DNA of 5,468 nucleotides from positions 1-5,468 of the forward strand of contig CABVEG010000136.1 of NCBI GenBank assembly GCA_902497185.1, read 5' to 3'. Shown in pieces: positions 1-5,462 of this stretch; the first letter of the stretch is position 1; each line of letters begins with the position of its first letter. The stretch is from an uncultured Eubacteriales bacterium. Its GTDB lineage: Bacteria > Bacillota > Clostridia > Lachnospirales > CAG-274. The notes beneath the pieces were generated by a model that saw nothing but the letters and a program-made list of their open reading frames with translations, was not told where the DNA came from and made no database searches. A program made the position numbers and the translations under genes.

Positions 1-188
1 CCTGATTTACACAAGTTAAACTTATGTATCTCATTAAATCCTTAACGCAGACTAAACGATATGCTATTAACATACACGGGAGCAAGGCTCTAAGAGTAGC
101 TTCAACATAAGCCTTGCAAACACTTTCACCAACCGTATTCTCTCTTTAGCTTTAGCTTATATTTACTTATCTCTCCGTTTTTACACTG
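1..188 (-). promoter_or_regulatory. T-box leader (tRNA-sensing riboswitch), Ala (GCU) specifier, cut by the window edge
   Basis: Read on the minus strand, this non-coding stretch has the ordered landmarks of a T-box stem I. The base helix GGAG (176-173) pairs with CTCC (82-79). AGTA (167-164) marks the specifier-loop S-turn. ATAAGC (160-155) pairs with GCTTAT (112-107). AGAGAG (145-140) and GGTTGGTGAAA (134-124) are the two T-loop strands, with AATAC (139-135) and GTGTT (123-119) closing the apical helix. On the returning strand GAA-GCT-A (103-97) places GCT, an alanine codon, in the specifier position. A 9-bp hairpin with a 3-nt loop (28-8) fits stem III and is followed by AAATCAGG (8-1), the usual lead-in to AGGGTGG. 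In this family an uncharged cognate tRNA pairs with specifier and T-box bulge to favour antitermination. The antiterminator, terminator and controlled gene lie beyond the left edge; alaS is my inference. No Rfam model was run. Confidence 0.86.
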
Positions 189-194
189 TTTTTA

Positions 195-223
195 ATTATA
201 TAAAAATTAAGTAAATTTGTCAA
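195..223 (-). promoter_or_regulatory. Consensus sigma-A promoter of the T-box leader
   Basis: On the minus strand TTGACA (223-218) is followed after exactly 17 bp by TATAAT (200-195), a perfect match to the vegetative consensus. Transcription should start near 186-189, a few bases before the stem I base helix. The -35 box begins 7 bp after the stop codon of the membrane-protein gene, so the leader has its own promoter and does not depend on the upstream operon. A perfect promoter suits T-box genes, where control is exerted on elongation rather than initiation. Confidence 0.88.
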
Positions 224-229
224 TATTTT

Positions 230-706
230 TTACATAATTCTATTGAAAATAAAGCTAAATATTAAATAAACAACAAGTAAAACACAAATTGAATACAGCA
301 ATGTATATACAACTGCCACATTATAAGGCAAATATATAATACTGGCTATAAAACCTATCCACATACAAACAATTGCTGTTGTACTTAAAGCACGCCTTTG
401 AATAGAAATATTTCTTTCATCATTAATTCTTACTTCATACTCTTTTAATATTAAGTCATTATTTAATATCCTTATATTTTTTATTATTCTTGCTACTCCT
501 ACTATAATAAAGACACTGACAAATCCATCTAACATATCATTTGCCTCCCCGGTAAGGCTATTAAAGTATTTAATGTCGAACACCTTCAATGCCCATATTA
601 CTACTCCTGTCAATATTAATACTACACATATAATATTCTTGAACCTAATCTGTTCCCTAATATCTGCCCTGCCTGTTAATAATTTAATTATTTTACTTTT
701 CTTCAT
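230..706 (-). CDS. Small four-helix membrane protein, partner of the adjacent Cro/C1-type repressor
   Basis: The product is 158 residues from the start chosen here and has no function I recognise. Four hydrophobic segments are visible at about residues 24-42, 58-75, 108-127 and 129-154, with a basic N-terminus (MKKSKIIKLL). A polar stretch between helices 2 and 3 carries KEYEVRINDERNISIQRRA (88-106). A DER-N-x-I-x-x-(K/R)A motif just before a helix is typical of several small DUF membrane proteins encoded beside short HTH repressors (DUF2178-like), but family membership is only a resemblance. The ATG at 706 is preferred to the one at 736 because GGAGG lies 9 nt upstream of it, and the longer form would overlap the repressor by 44 bp. 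The gene overlaps the repressor by 14 bp in another frame, implying co-transcription and coupled translation. It looks more AT-rich than the pectate lyase gene. Existence is fairly sure; role unknown. Confidence 0.85.
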   Translation of the reverse strand: MKKSKIIKLLTGRADIREQIRFKNIICVVLILTGVVIWALKVFDIKYFNSLTGEANDMLDGFVSVFIIVGVARIIKNIRILNNDLILKEYEVRINDERNISIQRRALSTTAIVCMWIGFIASIIYLPYNVAVVYTLLYSICVLLVVYLIFSFIFNRIM

Positions 707-890
707 ATATAAATACCTCCTCAATACTTTTACCAAAAAACTTAGCTATTTTAAAAGCCAGCTCCAGTGATGCTACATACTTTTCCTTTTCAAGAGAAAT
801 CACAGTTTGTCTTGTAACTCCAAGCTCATTTGCTAATGATTCCTGTGAAAGACCCCTTTCTTTTCTCAATTCCTGTATTTTTGTTTTCAT
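693..890 (-). CDS. Short Cro/C1 (XRE) family helix-turn-helix transcriptional regulator
   Basis: This 65-residue protein is a single HTH_3 domain with almost nothing else. Residues 2-12 form helix 1 (KTKIQELRKER), SQESLANELG (15-24) is helix 2, and TRQTVISLEKEK (26-37) is the recognition helix. SLELAFKIAKFFG (41-53) and SIEEVFIYEE follow, closing the fold. The pattern LGVTRQT...LEKEKY...SLELAFKIAKFFGKSIEEVF matches the 65-70-residue COG1476/YozG-like regulators commonly found next to small membrane proteins. There is no sensor or oligomerisation domain, so it probably acts as a simple dimeric repressor. It is first in a two-gene operon and overlaps the membrane-protein gene by 14 bp. Its promoter holds two palindromes of the right size for an HTH dimer, so autorepression is the simplest model. 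The start is fixed by GGAGGTG 4 nt upstream. What it senses, and whether its partner controls it, cannot be read here. Confidence 0.95.
   Translation of the reverse strand: MKTKIQELRKERGLSQESLANELGVTRQTVISLEKEKYVASLELAFKIAKFFGKSIEEVFIYEEK
716..720 (-). promoter_or_regulatory. Ribosome binding site deciding the start of the membrane-protein gene
   Basis: GGAGG on the minus strand lies 9 nt before the ATG at 706, inside the last codons of the repressor gene. No comparable site precedes the in-frame ATG at 736, so this site sets the start. Confidence 0.8.
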
Positions 891-894
891 AATT

Positions 895-901
895 CACCTC
901 C
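895..901 (-). promoter_or_regulatory. Ribosome binding site of the repressor gene
   Basis: GGAGGTG on the minus strand ends 4 nt before the ATG at 890, leaving 6 nt between the GGAGG core and the start codon. It is near-ideal and supports this start. Confidence 0.88.
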
Positions 902-906
902 GTATA

Positions 907-924
907 TGTAAAGTTAGCTTTACA
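907..924 (-). promoter_or_regulatory. Operator 1: perfect palindrome over the transcription start
   Basis: On the minus strand TGTAAAG-CTAA-CTTTACA has two perfect 7-bp arms around a 4-bp spacer. It begins 5 bp after the -10 box, covering the predicted start (near 923) and the early leader. Bound protein would block promoter clearance. The neighbouring HTH protein is the obvious candidate binder; that is inference. Confidence 0.75.
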
Positions 925-929
925 ATATT

Positions 930-958
930 AATATAACACAACAATTCCATTATGTCAA
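930..958 (-). promoter_or_regulatory. Promoter of the repressor-membrane protein operon
   Basis: TTGACA (958-953) and TATATT (935-930) on the minus strand are separated by exactly 17 bp, one base from full consensus. The predicted start near 923 gives a leader of about 33 nt. The -35 box is the inner half of operator 2 and the start site lies in operator 1. Confidence 0.87.
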
Positions 959-970
959 GCTGACTTTACA
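953..970 (-). promoter_or_regulatory. Operator 2: second copy of the palindrome, over the -35 box
   Basis: On the minus strand TGTAAAG-TCAG-CTTGACA has the same 7-4-7 layout as operator 1, with one base changed in one arm (CTTGACA for CTTTACA). The changed arm is also the -35 hexamer TTGACA, so the mismatch may be a compromise between operator and promoter. The centres of the two palindromes are 46 bp apart. Confidence 0.72.
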
Positions 971-980
971 TTTTTAGATA

Positions 981-1009
981 AAAAAAGAGGACGCTTTCGC
1001 ATCCTCTTT
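981..1009 (-). terminator. Intrinsic terminator of the pectate lyase gene
   Basis: The transcript forms an 11-bp stem (1009-999 with 994-984, one G-U pair) closed by a GAAA tetraloop and running into a U-tract of about seven bases, the first three of which pair in the stem. It starts 13 nt after the TAA stop. It separates the lyase from the repressor operon, whose operator 2 begins 11 bp further on. Confidence 0.92.
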
Positions 1010-1021
1010 CAAAATTATAAA

Positions 1022-4000
1022 TTATCTTGGCAAAGTATAACTCTTATCAAGAACATTTTGTAAAATCATAGTAACATCCTTAGAATCAATTTTGCCGCTC
1101 TTATCAACATCAACATACTCAAAATCATTAGTATATGGAGTACCGCTTAAAACATGCTGTAAAAGCATTGCAACGTCACTAATATTTACATCACCATCAG
1201 CATTTGCATCACCATAAAACTTAACAGGTTCAGGACCCGGACCGGGCTCTTCTGTAGTGCTTTCAGTTGTGAACTCAGTTGTACTCTCTGTAGTAGATTC
1301 AGTTGTACTCTCCGTTGTTGAATCTGTAGGTTCGTCAGGAATAGAAATACCACTTGTATAACCTAAGTAATATAAGCAAGTCTTAGAACCGTTTGCAAAA
1401 ATATGATAGCTCTTGCCTGCTTCAACATTAAATCTTACTACATCATATCTTGTAGAACCATTAACATTATCAATCATCTTAACTACTGAACCTGTTTCAT
1501 CAGTAACATAAGTGTTTTTACCACCATTTGTCTTAACAGCCATAGTAAATACACCGTTCTTATCAGGTGTAAACTTAAGGAAGCCTCCACTTACCGGAAT
1601 ACCTGTTGGTTTAGTACCATTTATTTTATCCTCAGACATAGGACCCATATTTCTTGAGTCTATTGGATTGCTTGAAGGCTGAAGCCAATCAGCTAACTGA
1701 TATGTATTTTCACCATCAACAAAATCTCTTGAACCGGTTTCCTCACTGTTAGCATAGAAGGTTTCACCGGCAGTTAAACCATTAGAGCCCTCAGTCGGAA
1801 GGTCAACAGTTACATCCCACATAATCTCATCAGATAAGCCTGAAGGAGCAGGATTTTCATTAATTGTACCAATTACAGTATTTGAAAGTGTAACATTTCT
1901 TGAACCACTTACAGAAGTTATTGCACCAAAGCCTGTAATTGCTGTAGCATTAAATGAACCTGTGTAAGTATTTCCATTAACGGTCAATTCAACAGTCTTT
2001 GCATTTAAATCAATTATAAATGTATAATCATACTTCTTATTAGCCGCAATAGTATCTGTTGATGCAGCATAAGTTGTGCTGTCTGTTCTTAAAGTAATAT
2101 GCTTATTACTATCTGTTGCAAGTGCGACAATCTCAGCTTCTATCTCTTCACCTGTTGTTGCATCAGTTGTTTTACCCATTACTTTTACAAATGCCCACTT
2201 ACCACTTGCAGATGATGGAGTAGCACTGCCTGTTACAATAACCTTACCATTAGTAATAGGCTCTGCAACAGGAACTTTAAGCTCTGCAGCCAATGATGAA
2301 GAGCTATCAGTTAATGACCATGTATCAGTTGCAGGATCATATATTACAGAAATACCTGCACCGCTGTTAGTAACTGCCTCACCAAGTTCAACAGGAGTAT
2401 AACTAACAGATGTTATTTCTGTTGTAGTTTCAACAGCTCCTGATGTTGTAGTTTCTGTTGTACTTTCTGTTGTTGTAATAATAGGACCAGGTGCAGGACT
2501 ATCGCCCATCTCATACTGTAAAAGGTAAAGATGAGTTTCATTCTTACCCTTTTTAAGTGTATTAACACCTGCTGTTACAGGAATTGTAATTGTACCTGTT
2601 GTCACAGGATAGTCTGTACCATTAAGTTCAATTGTACTGTTAGTCTTTCCTGCATCTTCAATAACTAATGTAAGTGTACCATCAGCAGGAGCATTAAATG
2701 TTATTGTTGTACTGGACTGTACCTTTATTGCTGCATTTAAAGTTTCACCATCAAACTCTAAAGGAGTCTTACTAGCATTTGACCATTTTGAAGGTTCAGC
2801 AGCAAATACAAAGAAATCATCAGTATTAATGCCCTCTGTATAATTCCAAGTAAAGAGTTCACCGCCTGCCTTTAACGTAGCAACAGCAGAAACAGTGCCT
2901 TCTCTTGTTGCCGTAAGACTGGCAGGTGTAATTGATTCAAGATGCCATCCTCCTACAGAAAGAGATACAGCTAAAGGTGTATTAATATCAACATTACCTG
3001 TAAATGTATTGTTTCCTGCATAAGTAAGAGCAGTTGTACCAACATATACAACAGCATTTGATGCATCTAACTCCTTAGTTTCACCCTCTGCAGGCTGTAA
3101 TGTAACTGAAACAGCACCCTTAATCTTTTCAAGGTGAATTTCAGTAGCAGCATCAGTTGTCTTTACAACAACAGACTGAGCTTCAGTCGGAGCAATATAA
3201 TCACCTGTATTTGTAATTGTAGCTGAATAGTTGCCTACAGCTATCTGATCAACTGACTTATATGTACCATCATTCTGATCAACTAATACAGTACCGTCAG
3301 TCAATTTAACTGTTGCTCCCTTAACAGGTGCATTTTCAGTACCACCTACAAGCTTAATCACAGCATAACCATCATGGTCAACCTGTAAATCAGCCGTAGC
3401 AGTAAACATATCTCCATCATTGTTAAGAACATCAGATTTAATTACTACATTTGAATATCCTTCCTTAGATACAGTAATAACATATTCTGCACCAAGAGAA
3501 GCAGTAGCTGTGTAAACACCATTACCCTGATTTCTAAATGTAAGACCATTTGCAGTAACAGTTGCATCATTTACAGCTGAACCGCCGCTCTTAACAGTAA
3601 TTGAAATTTCGCCTGATTCGGTTTCAGGGAAAGCCTTTAATGTACCAGCATAAGTCTGAACATATTCAGGAACTTCTTCTGCAGGAGTTACTAAGTAATT
3701 TCCCTTATAGAACTTAGAAGAATCCAAATCAAAATTATCAATACTTGAATTGTCAGGGAAAGTATATGAACTTCCTGTAAGTACAGCCTCATCTAAAGAT
3801 GATACAACTGTTCTCTTACCCTTTTCCTCAAACTTTCCGCTGCCTGTAAATATTTCATTATAGGACTTTGCAATACAAGTAGCATTTCTTGACTTAAAGT
3901 TACTCTTACAATTTTCATAATAGTTATTCTCTAAAAGTACACAGTCCTTACCTCTTAAGTCAACTGATGTACTTGTAGCCCCCTGGAAATATGTGCTGTA

Positions 4001-5212
4001 AATATGCATATTACCATTTGCAGCAAGAGGCTGTCTTGAACCAACATTCTGATACCAGTTGTGGTGAAGTGAAATATAGAACTGGTCATCTGAAGTACCA
4101 CTTCCTACAAGGTTAGTCTTATGACATCCTATATACTGATTATAAGACATTGTATAGTACTGACCTCTCTTGAAATCACAAGAGCCGTCACCCTCACCCT
4201 TATCGCCTTCGGCAGGGTTAGCACAATAGCCGGGATAAAATACATTATTATGTACCCATACTCTTTCAATAGGACAAGTAATACCATCATCGCCCTGGAA
4301 ACCAAGTCCATCCTCTGTATACTTATCAAATGTAAGATTTCTCACTTCAAAACTCTTACCGGCTTCTGTTGGGCAAGTTGAAGTCTGAGAAAAAGTAAAG
4401 CCCCATCCCTCAATTGTAGCATCAGCGCCAATACCTTCAAGAGTAATATTTCTGCCATACTTACAAATAGCAAGATTACCGTTATCGCCCTTTGAACCGC
4501 CAAGTGCAGTATCCTTTGTATTGTAAGGAGTTAAATTCTTAGGTACAGTAACCTTACCTATAAATCTTATAATAATCGGATGATTATTAGTAATTGTAAG
4601 CTCCTGAATATATTTCATATTGTTATTAAGGAGATTACCAATACCCTCACAGGTTCTTGTCCATGTTGCACCTGATGAAGAAGATGTATAGTTATAAACT
4701 TTATCCTCATAACCGGGTATTGTAACAGTATCCTTATTTTCATCTGTTACATAAACAATTATAGCATTATCCTTTACCGTACCGTCATTATTGTAGCCGC
4801 CGATACCCTCTGTACTGTTAAAGTGAGCATATCCTGAACGGTCATATTCATAAACCTTAATACCGTTTCTTGTATGCTCTGTACCGTCAGATGCCTTAAT
4901 ATAAAGATCATATCTGCCTGCCTTTAAGCCCGGAATGTCAACTCTTGCATAACCGCTTGCAGATGCAGGTCTTACAAGATAAGTCAAATCATCTCCGGTA
5001 AGATAAGTATAATTTGAATCGGTGCTGAGTTTATATCCTACCTGTACAGCTGTACTGTCAGGATTTGAGTCAGCCCATTCAGCATATAATGTTTCGTTCC
5101 AGCCTGCCGCAATGGATGGTGCAGCCGGAACAATGGTGGTGTTAATAGTAAAGCTAGCAAAAAGCAATGTAGTTGCCAAAGTTACCGATAACAATTTCTT
5201 TAAAATTTTCAT
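1022..5212 (-). CDS. Secreted multidomain pectate lyase (PL1-type) with dockerin
   Basis: The enzyme should cleave polygalacturonate (de-esterified pectin) by calcium-dependent beta-elimination outside the cell. Residues 1 to about 36 form a signal peptide (basic MKILKK, hydrophobic core, Ala-rich cleavage region). Residues 38-122 are a small beta domain. Residues about 130-455 are the PL1 parallel beta-helix. By motif alignment to PelC-type lyases, D301, D342 and D346 are likely calcium ligands, K365 (HK) and R393 (RQP) the substrate and catalytic base residues; the K-to-R spacing of 28 equals that of PelC K190-R218. HHN (383-385) is also family-typical. Then come three Ig-like repeats (533-782), a CBM-like beta domain (783-903), a TTE linker, an unassigned beta domain (935-1117), a second CBM-like domain (1127-1286), an XTTE linker and a dockerin (1331-1396). 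Dockerin loops are D1335-N1337-D1339-D1341-D1346 and D1368-D1370-S1372-D1376-D1379. This implies docking on a scaffoldin encoded elsewhere. AGGAGG lies 7 nt before the ATG; the gene looks monocistronic. Subfamily and product pattern are not determinable here. Confidence 0.95.
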   Translation of the reverse strand: MKILKKLLSVTLATTLLFASFTINTTIVPAAPSIAAGWNETLYAEWADSNPDSTAVQVGYKLSTDSNYTYLTGDDLTYLVRPASASGYARVDIPGLKAGRYDLYIKASDGTEHTRNGIKVYEYDRSGYAHFNSTEGIGGYNNDGTVKDNAIIVYVTDENKDTVTIPGYEDKVYNYTSSSSGATWTRTCEGIGNLLNNNMKYIQELTITNNHPIIIRFIGKVTVPKNLTPYNTKDTALGGSKGDNGNLAICKYGRNITLEGIGADATIEGWGFTFSQTSTCPTEAGKSFEVRNLTFDKYTEDGLGFQGDDGITCPIERVWVHNNVFYPGYCANPAEGDKGEGDGSCDFKRGQYYTMSYNQYIGCHKTNLVGSGTSDDQFYISLHHNWYQNVGSRQPLAANGNMHIYSTYFQGATSTSVDLRGKDCVLLENNYYENCKSNFKSRNATCIAKSYNEIFTGSGKFEEKGKRTVVSSLDEAVLTGSSYTFPDNSSIDNFDLDSSKFYKGNYLVTPAEEVPEYVQTYAGTLKAFPETESGEISITVKSGGSAVNDATVTANGLTFRNQGNGVYTATASLGAEYVITVSKEGYSNVVIKSDVLNNDGDMFTATADLQVDHDGYAVIKLVGGTENAPVKGATVKLTDGTVLVDQNDGTYKSVDQIAVGNYSATITNTGDYIAPTEAQSVVVKTTDAATEIHLEKIKGAVSVTLQPAEGETKELDASNAVVYVGTTALTYAGNNTFTGNVDINTPLAVSLSVGGWHLESITPASLTATREGTVSAVATLKAGGELFTWNYTEGINTDDFFVFAAEPSKWSNASKTPLEFDGETLNAAIKVQSSTTITFNAPADGTLTLVIEDAGKTNSTIELNGTDYPVTTGTITIPVTAGVNTLKKGKNETHLYLLQYEMGDSPAPGPIITTTESTTETTTSGAVETTTEITSVSYTPVELGEAVTNSGAGISVIYDPATDTWSLTDSSSSLAAELKVPVAEPITNGKVIVTGSATPSSASGKWAFVKVMGKTTDATTGEEIEAEIVALATDSNKHITLRTDSTTYAASTDTIAANKKYDYTFIIDLNAKTVELTVNGNTYTGSFNATAITGFGAITSVSGSRNVTLSNTVIGTINENPAPSGLSDEIMWDVTVDLPTEGSNGLTAGETFYANSEETGSRDFVDGENTYQLADWLQPSSNPIDSRNMGPMSEDKINGTKPTGIPVSGGFLKFTPDKNGVFTMAVKTNGGKNTYVTDETGSVVKMIDNVNGSTRYDVVRFNVEAGKSYHIFANGSKTCLYYLGYTSGISIPDEPTDSTTESTTESTTESTTEFTTESTTEEPGPGPEPVKFYGDANADGDVNISDVAMLLQHVLSGTPYTNDFEYVDVDKSGKIDSKDVTMILQNVLDKSYTLPR
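1247..1321 (-). repeat. XTTE tandem repeat linker before the dockerin
   Basis: Six four-residue units, STTE five times and FTTE once (residues 1298-1321), followed by one Glu (1322) and a PGPGPEP tail. Synonymous codon differences between units give a degenerate 12-bp DNA repeat. This is a flexible, probably extended linker that spaces the dockerin from the enzyme. Such a tract could gain or lose units by slippage. Confidence 0.9.
2411..2476 (-). repeat. Thr/Glu-rich linker after the first CBM-like domain
   Basis: Residues 913-934 (TTTESTTETTTSGAVETTTE and the next two residues) follow PAPGP and form a low-complexity linker like the C-terminal one but less regular. It divides the protein into a catalytic/Ig/CBM half and a second half of two beta domains plus dockerin. 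Confidence 0.85.
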
Positions 5213-5219
5213 CAGAGTC

Positions 5220-5225
5220 CCTCCT
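5220..5225 (-). promoter_or_regulatory. Ribosome binding site of the pectate lyase gene
   Basis: AGGAGG on the minus strand lies 7 nt before the ATG at 5212, and that ATG opens a proper signal peptide, so the start is secure. Confidence 0.9.
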
Positions 5226-5244
5226 AATTATTTTGATAAGTATA

Positions 5245-5253
5245 ATTATACCA
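5245..5253 (-). promoter_or_regulatory. Extended -10 promoter of the pectate lyase gene
   Basis: TGGTATAAT on the minus strand is a perfect TGN-TATAAT extended -10 element (TATAAT at 5250-5245). No good -35 box stands 16-18 bp upstream (the hexamer at 17 bp reads AGTAAT), so the TG motif probably compensates, or an activator helps. Predicted start is near 5238, giving a leader of about 26 nt. I saw no convincing cre-like catabolite site. Confidence 0.7.
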
Positions 5254-5438
5254 TAAATTACAAATTAATTACTAAATTTATAGCTTTTTTTACAGTTTAT
5301 TCATAATTTTCGTGAATTGTACAAATAAAATTTGAAAATTATAAATATTTTAATAATTTTTTTGGTAAATTTTAATAAAATGTACTAATGTTATTATAAA
5401 ATAAAATATTAATTGAAAATTTAAATTAAATAACAATA

Positions 5439-5462
5439 CCCCACTTATTTTAACAAGTGGGG
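5439..5462 (-). terminator. Inverted repeat, probable terminator of a gene beyond the right edge
   Basis: CCCCACTT (5439-5446) and AAGTGGGG (5455-5462) form a perfect 8-bp stem with an 8-nt loop. On the minus strand it is followed by TATTGTTATTT, a broken U-tract, which fits a terminator for a minus-strand gene to the right. The plus-strand side cannot be judged because the window ends. Between here and the lyase promoter (5254-5438) there is only very AT-rich DNA with no ORF or RNA I can support. Confidence 0.6.

Noticed and set aside
1..145. Short open stretch on the minus strand running off the left edge, as a partial gene
   Set aside because: It is under 50 codons with no ribosome binding site before an early ATG, and the stretch is better explained by the T-box structure.
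1..190. tmRNA, 6S RNA or RNase P RNA in the left intergenic region
   Set aside because: None of their diagnostic sequences is present, whereas the T-box landmarks occur in order with supporting pairings.
218..234. Third operator-like sequence (TGTAAAA...TTGACA) over the -35 of the T-box promoter
   Set aside because: It resembles operator 2, but the half-sites are one base closer and one arm is weak; similarity is expected from an A-rich -35 region. A footprint would be needed to revive it.
707..736. Ten-residue N-terminal extension of the membrane protein (ATG at 736)
   Set aside because: No ribosome binding site precedes it, it lengthens the overlap with the repressor gene, and GGAGG stands at the right distance before the inner ATG at 706.
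573..770. 65-residue plus-strand frame over the repressor and membrane-protein genes
   Set aside because: It is antisense to two supported genes and has no features of its own.
1247..1321. Short regular repeats as a CRISPR-like or mobile element signal
   Set aside because: The 12-bp periodicity is in frame and encodes XTTE units of a protein linker; there are no spacers.
2076..2402. 108-residue plus-strand reading frame inside the lyase gene
   Set aside because: It is antisense to a clearly coding region, is Val/Ser/Thr-rich as expected from the reverse of Thr/Glu-rich coding DNA, and shows no domain.
4121..4381. Plus- and minus-strand frames within the pectate lyase catalytic region
   Set aside because: Both overlap codons for conserved lyase residues and lack recognisable protein features; they are shadow frames.
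5022..5306. 94-residue plus-strand frame crossing the lyase start and promoter
   Set aside because: It covers the signal peptide region, ribosome binding site and promoter of the lyase in antisense and has no protein-like pattern.
5317..5324. Palindrome TTGTACAA upstream of the lyase promoter as an operator
   Set aside because: Only 8 bp, single copy, in very AT-rich DNA about 65 bp from the -10; expected by chance.
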